DNA from: Ichthyophonus hoferi
Lineage: Eukaryota; Opisthokonta; Ichthyosporea; Ichthyophonida; Ichthyophonidae
Length of the DNA: 17,178 nt
Direction: 5' to 3'
NCBI GenBank assembly: GCA_002751075.1
Contig: NAOQ01000362.1
Coordinates: 10,400-27,577, forward strand
Shown here: piece after piece, positions 1 through 9,575 of the stretch
How positions within the stretch are numbered: the first letter of the stretch is position 1
Layout: the number at the start of each line of letters is the position of its first letter
Position numbers and translations under genes: made by a program
Notes under the pieces: model-generated
The model's database searches: none
What the model was told of the DNA's origin: nothing
The model's input: the letters and a program-made list of their open reading frames with translations, nothing else

Positions 1-168
1 TTGTAAATCATATTATATTATTGTAGATCACATTATATTATTGTAGATCACATTATATTATTGTAAATCACATCATATTATTGTAGATCATATTATATTA
101 TTGTAGACCATATTATATTATTGTAGATCACATTATATTATTGTAGATCACACTATATTATTGTAGAT
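1..168. repeat. 20-bp satellite, at least eight copies, running off the left edge
   Basis: Exact 20-bp spacing from base 1 to 160, unit close to TTGTAGATCACATTATATTA with one or two changes per copy, then a truncated ninth copy. The array begins outside the window, so its full length is unknown. Confidence 0.97.
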
Positions 169-485
169 CGAGAGAGAAAAAGAGGAAACCATATAAAAAT
201 TTAAGGGGGAACTTCATAATTATATATTTTAATACGTCCAAATGATTGGTCAAACAATATAACTAACAGACTAGCTCATGCTATATTATTTATTTAAATA
301 TAGAGTATAAAGCACCAACTATTGGCCATCATTAAAAATTAAAGCATTTAAAAGTAGTGTAGACAACCTTATCCATAAAGAGAAAAACAATAAAAATATA
401 ATAAAAAATAATAAAAAGAATTATTATTATCATTATTACTAATATATAGATATAGAAATAGGCACATTCCCAAACTTTTAAATAC

Positions 486-2479
486 CTCTTGTAATTGGTG
501 TTTGATCAGGCTTCTCTTCATTATAACTGACAGAGATTTTACTGCGACCACTACGGCGTACCACTGCAGAGAGAGAGTAAGGGCAAGTATAGAAGTATAT
601 AAGGATATAGATAATACTATATAAGGATATAGATAATACTATACATGGTATAGATAATACTATACAGCCATACAAGAAGCAATTGCTATCATTACCTAGT
701 ATATTCTCACAACATCTATAACTTATACCCTACCTACCTTTATAGTATGCATTGTGATTTGCAATAGTATGGTTGGTATGCACAGCCGGATTGAAATAGA
801 TTAATTGGTTTTTTTTATGTAGTATGTAGTAATACGAAGTGGCTAATTGAATATCAGCTAGACAGAGTTTCGTACTATTGTGTTATAATTTAAATAACAG
901 AATTCATTGGATATATATTTCCTCACTGATATAATTTATATTGCGTTTTTAATTTCATTGGCAGACAAAACAACGAGTAATCTGTTACAGATGCAAGAGA
1001 GGCTTCTGGCTAGAAAAAAGGCTAGATTGGAGATATAAAGATAATAGCATTATTAATGAACGTAAGCATAATACATAATATATAGTGCATAGTGTATATT
1101 CTATATTCACATATACATCATATTATAAATCTTCTTGCATAAATGGTATGTGATTTATTCCCTCATCTGTCATGGAGCGCTATATGCAACCACTCGCTAT
1201 TCAAATATCACATTGAATCTATATAAATCCTTTTCTGTGCGACCATAGGTCTAAAATCATGCATGTAGCCCAGTTACCTCCAATGTCTTCCTCCATAGTA
1301 TTATCTATATGGGCACTCCCGATTCGTCGACGGTGAGGTGACTTCTTTTGATTGGAGGATGGGCTCACACGAATTTTATCCTGCCACGTCTCAGGTTGGG
1401 ACTCTGAGGGGGCCAAGAATTTTGTTTTTATAAAGTCACGTGCGAACCATATCCAATCAAAAAGGGGTACTTTTATGTATCGAATCATGAGAGACGTTCC
1501 TTTATGCCAAATCATGATTGGGTGAAATTGCATAATACTTAACGATATATCATTTGACTGTGAGTGGTCTATTGATTATAATAAAACCCTAGAAAAATAC
1601 TTAATAATTACTGGTTCGCATATAATAAATATCTATATGAACTAGTGAGAGGTATCCCTTAGTTTATATAGTCATTTCTATAGGATAAGACAGATATTTT
1701 AAAAAACGGATATACTATTTTATGTACCTCTTGGCAATCTTACTACATAATATGCATCCAATCCCTACAACTCAAGTTTAACATTTTAAACCAATCACTT
1801 ACCTGGATTAGATTTAAGTGAATTTCTCTCCTTTACTGATTCCTAGGTGGGACAGCGCAAAGTATTTAATTGGTGGAATAAAATATTTTAATAGAAACAG
1901 CAGTAACATTCATCCAATCAATAAAAACACATTGCATTGGTCGGCGATGACGGCAATTAATTACATAAACCCGAGCGCGACCAACAGAAAGCGAAAATAA
2001 ATATAAATACAATCCAATAAAAGGGTATATATAGCCATTTAAATACTAACGAGAAGTGATTGGTTGAAGCGCCTGCGTAAATCAAGGCCAATGCAAAAAC
2101 AAACACAAATATACCAGTACTACGTATAGTCATAATAGGTATATATGCATGTATTTGTGGATACTATGATAACCTTACACATATATATACATATATAATA
2201 CCCCTAAACAATATATTTATATGCACTAAATATATACTATATACTATATGCATAATATACTATATATATAATATACAATATATATTATATACCATACATG
2301 TAATATAATATATACTATATATATTACATATGCAATATACTACGTATATCCTATATACTCCATAGATATATTAACACATAATATACCTCACAATCCCCAG
2401 TAGACGAATCTATGTCATCATCACTAACCTCTTTTTCATTCTTTCTCAATTGGTCTATAATCACGTGTGATCTAGGCAT
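486..2479 (-). CDS. Unrecognised charged, probably nuclear protein, three or four exons, possibly incomplete at the left
   Basis: Exon 1 (2479-2387) starts MPRSHVIIDQLRKNEKE and ends phase 0. Exon 2 (1842-1803) has a CACCTAG acceptor and a perfect CAG|GTAAGT donor and ends phase 1. Exon 3 (1403-1278) has acceptor CCCCCTCAG, encodes a hydrophilic stretch with QKKSPHRRRIG and MEEDIG, and ends phase 1 at GAG|GTAACT. A possible exon 4 (563-486) follows a long pyrimidine tract and CTGCAG and encodes VVRRSGRSKISVSYNEEKPD; it also fits phase 1 and ends at GAG|GTATTT, implying more exons off the left edge. Arg/Ser-rich RRSGRSK-type stretches with a following Tyr-Asn-Glu occur in many chromatin proteins, but I cannot name the family. 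Alternative: exon 3 reads through its donor and ends at 1219, in which case exon 4 is a chance frame. Exons 1-3 are better supported than exon 4. Confidence 0.5.
601..665. repeat. 22-bp minisatellite, three copies
   Basis: Units 601-622, 623-644 and 645-665, core GATATAGATAATACTATA. It lies in the proposed intron 3 of the left minus-strand gene. Confidence 0.9.
964..1038 (+). CDS. Candidate terminal exon on the plus strand (conflicts with the minus-strand gene model)
   Basis: After a good acceptor (TTTCATTGGCAG ending at 963) an open frame encodes a helix-forming Leu/Arg/Lys-rich tail, NLLQMQERLLARKKARLE, then TAA. The composition is very protein-like and could be the 3' end of a gene entering from the left. 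A short open stretch at about 832-895 could be a preceding exon, but its donor is poor. It sits inside the proposed intron 3 of the minus-strand gene, so either the two overlap or one model is wrong. Confidence 0.3.
   Translation, partial: DKTTSNLLQMQERLLARKKARLEI
1869..2092. promoter_or_regulatory. Cluster of six CCAAT boxes
   Basis: CCAAT or its complement occurs at about 1869, 1914, 1936, 2014, 2059 and 2088, six in 224 bp, with TATA-like sequence between. In the proposed gene model this is intron 1, which is odd for a promoter. It may mark an alternative internal promoter or simply the window-wide CCAAT excess. Confidence 0.35.
2160..2350. repeat. Low-complexity ATATA-rich stretch
   Basis: Almost only A and T with scattered C/G, imperfect dyads such as ATATACTATATATA. 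It lies in intron 1 of the left gene and has no coding potential. Confidence 0.8.
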
Positions 2480-2512
2480 TGTATAAAAGTATTTATACCT
2501 ATATATATATAT

Positions 2513-2912
2513 ATGATAGTAGAATAGTAAGATAATAGAATAATATGGTAGTATGGTAGTATAGTAGTATAATGGTATGGTAGTATAGTAGTGTAATAGT
2601 ATAATAGTATGGTAGTATAGTAGCATAGTAGTATGATAGTACGGTAGTATGGTAGTATAGTAGTATAATAGTATGGTAGTATAGTAGTATAATAGTATGG
2701 TAGTATAGTAGTATAATAGTATGGTAGTATAGCAGTATAATAGTATGATAGTATAGCAGTATAAGAGGATAGTAGTATAGTAGTATAGTAGTATAGTAGT
2801 ATAGTAGTATAGTAGTATAGTAGTATGGTAGTATAGTAGTATAGTAGTATGGTAGTATGGTAATATAATAGTGTGGTAGTATGATATTATGGTAGTATGG
2901 TAGTCTGTGTAG
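2513..2912. repeat. TAGTATAG/TAGTATGG satellite block
   Basis: About 400 bp of 8-bp units (TAGTATAG, TAGTATGG, TAATAGTATGG variants) immediately upstream of the left minus-strand gene's ATG. Long Tyr/Leu/Ile-rich open frames on the minus strand here are artefacts of the repeat. Confidence 0.95.
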
Positions 2913-3690
2913 GTAGTTAGGTAGGTATATATGTATGATTGACAGTAAGCATATATATATATATATATAATTGTAGGCCTATAGTGTTAGCAATAATTAC
3001 TGGCTGTGCAATAGCAACTTTACTTTATTAGATATAGTATATCTGATTATTATGACAATAAGGAAATCTATTACAGAGTAAGAAAGGATATATCAATATA
3101 CAAATATTACCACACCAAGCAAAACAGTAACAAAAAGTGTAATGATTAACTATGAGATTATATAAACACTACATATAGTACATAGATGTGAGATTATGTA
3201 TACTCGGACAGGTGAAGGGAGCAAGTAAGGAAAAAGACATTACTAAGGATAATGAGAAAGAGAGAGACATTCATATATTTAGATAGACGTTAAAATATAT
3301 ATATATAGATGAATATAGGGTTCTTATAATAGTAAATTATGAGAGGAATATATTACAATACCTATTAGGACTTAAAGGGGAAAAAAACTGCTATGTCCAG
3401 CTACATATATATATACCTAGAAGTAAATGTAGATGTGTATAGATGTAATATACTATTATTATAGTAATCTATACTATGATATGCATCGTCATGTATATTT
3501 TAATATATTATAAAGGAAAGCCTGTTGTGCATAAGCAATAATATGATTGGTGTGATAAGAATATGGCGGCAAAATGGACCAATAATAATTATAATAATAA
3601 TATGAGGCTAAATTGATTGGATTGCACCAATGCGTGAATAGAGCGAAAAGTACACTAATGTGATTATGAAAGTATTATTGTAAAATAATA
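2913..3690. other. Gene-free AT-rich stretch with a CCAAT cluster
   Basis: I see no coding exon. Four CCAAT boxes lie within 86 bp (3546, 3579, 3616, 3627), next to a short 17-codon frame (starts at 3563) that I do not consider a gene. Confidence 0.5.
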
Positions 3691-3965
3691 TATATAATAG
3701 TATCATAGTACCATACTATAATTAGTACAATAGTATAATAGTATCATAGTATAATACTACAATAGAACAATAAAACAATTGTATAGTTGTGTAATAGCAT
3801 GATAGTATGGTAGTATGGTAGAATGGTAGTAAGATAATATAATAGTATAATATAATAATAGCAAGAGAGTATAGTAGTATAATAATAAAATAGTATAATA
3901 GTACGTATGTAAGTAGTTATGTAGGTATGTATATATGTTTGTATGAGTGTATTTATGATAGTATA
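3691..3965. repeat. Second TAGTATAATAG-type satellite block
   Basis: A degenerate relative of the block at 2513-2912, with units such as TAGTATGG and TAGTATAATA, grading into GTATGTAGG-like units near 3905-3940. The minus-strand open frames are repeat artefacts. Confidence 0.88.
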
Positions 3966-4267
3966 CATATGACAATGTATTTGCTATTACATATGATATC
4001 ATGTATGATGGTTTGATGGTTTGGCATGATAATATGTATGATAGCATAAATGATGGTAGGATAAAGTATATATGATAGCTTTTATATATGATATTATCTA
4101 TAATACTATCTAAAATTACACTTCATGGCAACCAGAGTATAAAATGTAGTTAATATATATTTCTAATAATATAGCGAGTATATTAATTTATTAGCTCGTC
4201 CAGAAATTTATAATAATTCGGTAAATAGTTGGATAGTATTAATCATATAATTTTGATTATTAATTAA

Positions 4268-4325
4268 GGCTTTTTTTTTTTTTTCTCTTTTTTTATATTT
4301 TTTTTATATATATATTTCATATATT
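4268..4325. repeat. T-rich tract
   Basis: Long T runs broken by single bases, upstream of the transposon. Nothing else is recognised between 3966 and 4451. Confidence 0.85.
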
Positions 4326-4451
4326 TCTTGTGTATATATTAACATACGGTGGCCCGACCTACAATTATTTGCAAGATAATTGGTAATAAAGACTAGCATA
4401 TTACCAAGATGGCGTATTTAAATTCTTTTATTGATTATTTGATAACAATTA

Positions 4452-4541
4452 TACCTTTTAATCTTCAAGATGAGAATTTTAATCTTCAAAATAGGAATTT
4501 TAAACTTCAATATGTGAATTATCAAAATATTCATTAAAAAC
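4452..4541 (+). repeat. Left inverted repeat with three 21-bp subunits
   Basis: Nine terminal bases, then units at 4461-4481, 4482-4502 and 4503-4523, consensus ATCTTCAAAATGAGAATTTT plus A, with the innermost divergent (AACTTCAATATG). AAAATATTCATTAAAA follows. Confidence 0.9.
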
Positions 4542-4592
4542 CTAAATAAAAATAAAAATAAGGTAAAAACAATAAGGCCAACCATTATTTAA

Positions 4593-5620
4593 TTAAAAAC
4601 TAGCATCAAGTTCTAGAGAAGGAGCAAAATATCTACTAACACCTGAAATGCAGTTAATACAATCCACAGCCTTCACATTACTTATTGCCTCAGACATTAA
4701 CAATTCCAATATTCTTAGTCTATGTTTGGAAACAGAGAGATTTTTACTACTATTTTTAAGCAAAGCACAGACTCAATTCCTAGAAGCCATGTTTTTCTTA
4801 AAATGGGCCTTAACTTTTGACCAAATTGTTTCTTTAGGATTCAACATTGGGCTATGGGGTTCAATCCTTAAAAAAAAATTACTCTGAAACTTGGGTTCCA
4901 ATACAAGGGTCTCTATTTGGCTATGGCAACTTACATTATTAATAACAATAATAGGAGAGCCATAATTTACTCTTGCAGTTCTAAGACAAACTCACATCCA
5001 GTCCTGAGCAGCAGCTTTTCTTGTGGCAGCGCCTTAGTGTATTTCATAATGTATAAGCCCCATTGTACTTATACAGCCAACCATGTAAGCATTAGTCCCT
5101 CTTGTACCGGCTGCAAGAGTATTGACCCGTAGATCACATAACGCGCAACCATCACGGCGAGATATATGCAAGTTGAAATTAGTCTCATTCATATATAATA
5201 TGGGTTTTCCCTGAAACAGATATTCCAACACCTGCTTTACGTAATCGCGTCCCTTTTCTTGTTAACTTCAGAATTGGCTTCCTCGGGTTCATTTCCTGCA
5301 TATTTAACAGTATATAATAAAAATTTAAATGCTTGTTAATTGCCGTTATGAAAACTGCTATCACAAATTGGAAAAAAAAAGTAATCCTACCAATTCTTTA
5401 GAAGTTATTCTCAAATTACTCCCAATACAATTCTAAAAAATTACAATGCTCTTCCGTAATTTTCCTAAACCAACAACCACCTCTGAAGTATTCTCGGTCA
5501 CCTCAAGAACCCATCTATATGCGGTTTTTTCTGGTATGGAGAGGTTGGCTCCTGAACTTTTCCAGTGGCTCCTGAAATTACATACTACAACTATCTAGGT
5601 TCTTTTATGCGAGCACTCAT
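4593..5620 (-). pseudogene. DDE transposase relic (Tc1/mariner-IS630 superfamily)
   Basis: Minus-strand pieces in more than one frame match the DDE_3-type layout: AYRWVLEVTENTSEVV and KITEEHCNFLELYWE (N-terminal DNA-binding part, about 5520-5420), QGKPILYMNETNFNLHISRR with a C-terminal GTRGTNAYMVGCISTMGLIHYEIH (5231-5037), PIIIVINNVSCHSQIE (about 4955-4908), SPMLNPKETIWSKVKAHFKK (about 4858-4800) and ISGVSRYFAPSLELDASF then stop (4593). The family motifs are DET-GFNLH, DN-xxxH and SPxLNPIE. Here the first two catalytic aspartates are replaced by asparagine (MNET, INN) while the Glu of NPKE is kept. There are stops after EIH, before the PIII segment and after MASRN, and frame changes in the N-terminal part, so it cannot be active. 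A plus-strand open frame at 4648-4887 is only its antisense shadow. Confidence 0.85.
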
Positions 5621-5738
5621 CTTGTTGGGCTTTTGTAAGGCGTGACATGAGCTTTGTTGGGCTTAATTTTGATTAATATTATTTTTTAGGTTAATTTTAT
5701 CTTTGCATAGCTAAAAATTCATCTTGGCTTTGTTTTTG

Positions 5739-5849
5739 GTTTTTATGGAATATTTTGGTGATTTTCATATTGAAGTTTTAAATTCCAATTTTGAAGATTT
5801 ATATTCGTATTTTGCAGATTAAAATTCTCATTTTGAAGGTTAAAAGGTA
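5739..5849 (-). repeat. Right inverted repeat with four 21-bp subunits
   Basis: Reading inward: 9 terminal bases, then 5840-5820, 5819-5799, 5798-5778 and the divergent inner unit 5777-5757, followed by AAAATATTCCATAAAA. It has one subunit more than the left end. Confidence 0.9.
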
Positions 5850-5851
5850 TA

Positions 5852-6139
5852 GAAAGGCTGGTAATTAAAAAAAAAAAAGGGAATGTAATAAGACTATATA
5901 CTAGTGACTGACATAAAAAAAAGATATGCTTGGTTGGGAGCTATGGAACAACTAAAACATACAAGCAATGTAGTCATGGTAACTAATTTGTTCCTTACCT
6001 GATGTTAATATTAAGACTATTATATCTATTACATACCTTAAATACAGTTTATTGACTTAAATTTTAATAAATATTAATAATTTGAGACAGGCATACAGTG
6101 CTAATTATATTATTATCATTAAAATACTACCAAGTATAC
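5852..6139. other. AT-rich stretch without a recognisable gene
   Basis: Right flank of the transposon. Short frames only; none is joined by good splice sites. Confidence 0.5.
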
Positions 6140-6256
6140 CTCACTATGCGATCTATAATATGGTGCATTTCTATTATTTGCTTTATCTTCAATTAAAAGG
6201 TCTTCTGCACTTGTAATTTCTTGAATAAATAATATACTTGATAGATCACCTTCCAT
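6140..6256 (-). CDS. Candidate first exon of an unrecognised gene
   Basis: An ATG in good context (GACATGG) opens 39 codons, MEGDLSSILFIQEITSAEDL and so on, acidic and helical, ending SHSE exactly at a GAG|GTATAC donor. Its opening resembles the start of the five-exon gene (MEGTLSSF against MEGDLSSI). I could not find a matching next exon before the transposon at 5849; a GC-rich spot (about 4346-4360, after an ATTGTAG acceptor) beyond it is a possible but weak continuation. If real, the transposon sits in its first intron or has broken the gene. Confidence 0.3.
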
Positions 6257-7084
6257 GTCAGACAACTAACTTGGTGTTGCAACTCAACATTTTTTTACCC
6301 ACTAGTTTGCCCTAATAATCATATCGTAAAATTTATTTGCTTTGCATTCATTAAAATTAAAAATACGATGTCAGTGGCTTTTTAACAGGAAAAGTAGTGA
6401 AGAACTGCATAACGCCTACTCGGTTTATCAGTAATAACCGGAAAAATCATGGACTGATGTAAACAATAAAACGCGTACAGACAATTGTTTTGGAGTTGAC
6501 TGTATTTTCATTCCTCTGGTAAAACGAGAAAAATAGTAAATTTTATCTAATTTCTTCTTTATTATTCTATTCCGTTTTTTAAAAAATATCTTCATATTGA
6601 CTTTTCATTTATTATTGTGATCTGCCGAATTATTTTTGGGATTAGTCAAATTATTTCCGGGAACCTTCTCGTGATCTATACGCATTTATAAGGAGAGTAA
6701 ATATCAAATTAAGAGAGGTTTAAGCATGTCCTTTTACATAAATGGAGTAGAGATATGAAAAGATCTGTTTTATTATTATTAAACAATTCAGCAGAACTTG
6801 TCTTAGGCAGGATATCGAGGGAATGAGCTATCTGGATCTCAAAACATTTGATCTGATGATCTGAAATGGCATTGTAATCTGTAATATTTATTGCATGTGA
6901 ACTGCCTAGTCTTAGTTTTAGGCCATTATGTGATTCTATCCCATTATTTTATTGCTTGAATTTTAAATAAAATCTTTAACACCAATCACAAAATACCAAA
7001 ATGCCTATTGATAAAGTTCCTTAAATGTAATGGGTTGACTATAATTTTATTAACAGGCTAACTGTATAGGGTAAACATTTTTAT
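6257..7084. other. Mostly gene-free stretch with one long stop-free minus frame
   Basis: A minus-strand frame at 6948-6709 is open for 79 codons without an ATG near its start. It includes HSLDILPKTSSAELFNNNK and follows a CCATTTCAG acceptor-like site at its centre. I do not recognise it, and one such frame is expected by chance in 17 kb of AT-rich DNA. Confidence 0.2.
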
Positions 7085-7182
7085 CTATTATTATTACTAC
7101 TATTATTACTTCTATTATTATACTATTATTACTACTATTATTACTACTATTATTACTACTATTATTACTACTATTATTATTG
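7085..7182. repeat. ATT/ACT trinucleotide-type microsatellite
   Basis: A run of TATTATTACTAC units, period 12 built from ATT and ACT triplets, upstream of the ERD1-like gene. No coding potential. Confidence 0.9.
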
Positions 7183-7343
7183 CTATGATTACTACAGCAT
7201 TGTAGGGTAGTGTGCGTTAAGAACTAAGAGCCACAGTATATACATATACAGTATACAGTACATTTTCATTAGTTGCTATCGTTAGACGCTCTCGTTAAAC
7301 GCTATAATTCTTTTTCTTTTCTATTCACGACACGATGTGCTAG

Positions 7344-7351
7344 TATATAAA
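7344..7351 (+). promoter_or_regulatory. Possible TATA box upstream of the ERD1-like gene
   Basis: TATATAAA lies about 170 bp before the start codon in otherwise mixed sequence, and a CCAAT pentamer occurs closer to the gene near 7431. Position and motif fit a TATA promoter with a long leader, but AT-rich DNA gives such matches by chance. Confidence 0.3.
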
Positions 7352-7523
7352 CTAAGCATTACTCAACTTTTTTCTTTTCCTCACGTTCTTAGGGGACGTA
7401 ATCCCTCCCATTACATTTAGTGTGTACATAACCCAATAGAATTAGAATGCATTAGTGGCCCCATCTTGAGCAATTCTATCATAACTATAAGCTTCTATAT
7501 TTTAAAGTAGAGAATTTTTCAAT

Positions 7524-9575
7524 ATGAGTATTTCCTCCGGCGACTTGCCCCCTCCTCTCTATGTCCTCCTACCGGCATTGTACCGAGCTCCAGCGATATT
7601 CATTCTGTTTCTTTTCTTCTTGGGGTTGAACGTTTTCACATTTAACTATTACAAGGTGGATTTTCCTCTCATATTGCGAATGGGTAGTGATGAAATCCTA
7701 CAAGAAAAAGAGATATTTCAATCAGTGATGGTATTGTCCTCCTTGCTTGGCTCTAGTGTATACCTCAGTATGACCTATGTAGGTAACCACTATGTCCAAA
7801 TTGCTGCCCCGTGTATGTTTTATACATTGTCTCTTTATATGCTTTTGACACGCCGACAAGCCTTCTATCACAGAAAGCGGCAATTCCTCTTGAGTGTCTT
7901 AAAGCGTATTGTTACTCCCATCATCACTCCTGGAGAGCGTGTGTTATTTTCTGAGAATTTAGTTGCTGATGCCCTTACGTCTTTGTCAAAAATATTCGGT
8001 GACTTTCAGGTTATGGGTTGCATCCTTGCAACTCTTGCAATACATAAGGGGAAGGAGGAGGGCCAGACAGCTACATGTTCCAACTCTATCATCTTACCCA
8101 TGATAGTTAGCTTACCGTTTCTCTTTCGGTGCAAACAATGTTTCATTGAATATCGCGCAACGTATCTTTTTTAAAGTTTGTCTATGTCTGTGTGTATATG
8201 TGCGTGTGAGGGGTGTGTATAGGTGTGTATATATGTGTATGCGTGTGTACGTATGTATGTATGTGTGTATGTATATGTGTATATATTTATGTTTGTTTGT
8301 ATTTATGTATGTATATATGTATGTATGTATACAAGAATGTATGTTTGTATATATGTCTGTGTGTATATATGTATGCATGAATATAAGTATGTGTACATAT
8401 AATCATACATATGTGTGTGTACATATGTATTCATGTCAAGGGTAACTCTACAGTGATCAGCTGGTTATTAGGCTTGCAATCTTCATATGTCTTTATGTTT
8501 CTACTAGCACACAACCATGCAAACACATATAAGTGCATGGGTGCCAATTCACAACAAGAAATGATTTAAGGAGAAGAGAGAGAAAAAGGATAAGAAATAT
8601 ATACTTGAAGAGAGAGCCTAGATACCCACTCCCTCATCTTACTCTCTACCTTTTCCCTCTCTTCCCTTCTTCCCCTTTCCATATATCTTTCCTTAACCTA
8701 CACTCACAGCTCTCTACCTAAAGATCTAGCCAACTTTATCAAGTACTCCACTGCATTTCCTGCCATTTGGTCGTCCCATCTTCTCCGAACCACGGAGAAC
8801 GAGCGCATGTTAGGCATATGCATAATATCGTGTTTCATCAACACCACATATTCATATATATGGGATATATTTATGGACTGGGGTTTGGGTAATCCTTGCT
8901 CAGTCCACTTTCCACTAAGAGAGATACTAGCATACCCGAAATGGTGGTATCATGTTGCTATGTGTTTTGACTTTATATTGAGATATGTATGGATAGTGCC
9001 ACTTACTAGACAATTGAATTTAAGCTCGGAATATCAGATAGCTTTGTTTCAGGCTCTTGAGGTTGCAAGGAGGTATGTCTATATATGTATAAGTGATGTA
9101 CATATACACCACATGCACAAGCATACATATCTACATACACATAAAAACTCGCATAGACGTACATATATTCACCTCGCATTCTCATTTTCGTACTGTGTTC
9201 TACTATATTTTACATTACATTATAGCCTATTATATTTTACTATATATTAAATTATATCTTATCTTATCCTGTCGTATTCTATCCTATCCTATCCTATCCT
9301 GTTATATTTTATCCTCTCCTCTCCTCTCTTATCCTGTCCTCTCCACTCCTATCCCAACCTATGCTATTTCAGACTCGTGTCTTTTAACACACATCTCCCT
9401 CTTACCTGTCTCTAGGTCAATGTGGAATATATTCCGGGTGGAATACGAATACAGTAAGACACGTAGCTTTACTACTCATCTTAAAACTCCAAATCACTTT
9501 GACCTACCCAAGAAACAGGCTGTTGGTAGTCATTTAGCCGAGCTATTAATAGCAGACACCAAACACGAATCATAA
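7524..9575 (+). CDS. ERD1: ERD1-like EXS-domain membrane protein, three exons
   Basis: Exons 7524-8161, 8710-9072 and 9416-9575 join into 386 residues; both introns are phase 2 and the joins restore conserved family motifs. EXS-family features seen: a hydrophobic N-terminus starting with PPPLYVLLP, FRCKQCFIEYRAT (about 201-213, completed by the first splice), NFIKYSTAFPAIW (221-233), TTYSYIWDIFMDWGLG (258-273), a membrane segment ending FILRYVWIVPL (301-311), and ARR|SMWNIFRVEYEY (332-346, completed by the second splice). No SPX domain precedes the EXS part, and yeast Erd1 is similarly short (about 360 residues), so this is the Erd1 branch rather than the XPR1/SYG1 exporters. Established for yeast Erd1: a Golgi membrane protein that returns phosphate released by lumenal glycosylation to the cytosol and supports retention of Golgi enzymes. 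Function here is inferred by family. A stop lies in frame just upstream of the chosen ATG. The gene looks intact. The symbol marks family resemblance, not proven orthology. Confidence 0.92.
8162..8709 (+). other. Intron 1 of the ERD1-like gene
   Basis: Donor GTATCT at 8162 and acceptor CACTCACAG ending at 8709, after a long pyrimidine tract (about 8625-8700). Phase 2. The first half (about 8175-8440) is a TG/TATG microsatellite that leaves long open but meaningless frames on both strands; those are not genes. Confidence 0.85.
9073..9415 (+). other. Intron 2 of the ERD1-like gene
   Basis: Donor GTATGT at 9073 and acceptor CTGTCTCTAG ending at 9415, phase 2. It contains a degenerate TATCC/TCTCC pentanucleotide run at about 9255-9350. 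Open frames running through it come from this repeat and from exon shadows. Confidence 0.85.

Larger units (their letters stand above)
4452..5849 (-). mobile_element. Decayed Tc1/mariner-IS630-type DNA transposon with long inverted repeats
   Basis: The ends read TACCTTTTA at 4452 and TAAAAGGTA at 5849, each flanked by TA (4450-4451 and 5850-5851), the target-site duplication known for this superfamily. The inverted repeats are about 90 bp (left) and 111 bp (right), each made of 21-bp subrepeats. Between them, on the minus strand, lies a broken DDE transposase. The element is about 1.4 kb, a normal full length for the superfamily, so it is a mutated but not deleted copy. Both ends remain recognisable while the coding region has several breaks, so it is old but not ancient. 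Confidence 0.88.

Noticed and set aside
1818-2000. 60-codon plus-strand frame
   Set aside because: It runs across exon 2 and intron 1 of the minus-strand gene in antisense and has no splice or promoter support.
2351-2626. Extended minus-strand frame starting MLLYYHTI upstream of MPRSH
   Set aside because: The added N-terminus is a direct translation of the TAGTATGG satellite; the start at 2479 after the repeat is more sensible.
3744-4047. Two overlapping Tyr/Leu/Ile-rich minus-strand frames
   Set aside because: Translations of the second satellite block, with no codon structure of their own.
4409-4531. Plus-strand ATG in strong context (CAAGATGG) opening MAYLNSFIDYLIT and running into the transposon's left end
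   Set aside because: Only 14 codons lie before the element, and the rest is the 21-bp subunits read as heptads; no continuation was found on the other side.
4648-4887. 79-codon plus-strand frame
   Set aside because: Exactly antisense to the C-terminal part of the transposase relic.
6480-6503. TACAGTCAACTCC on the minus strand, resembling the terminus of a mariner- or pogo-like element
   Set aside because: No inverted partner was found within several hundred bases and no transposase motif lies next to it.
8112-8445. Long open frames on both strands rich in Tyr, Ile, Thr, Val and Cys
   Set aside because: They come from the TATG/TG microsatellite in intron 1 of the ERD1-like gene.
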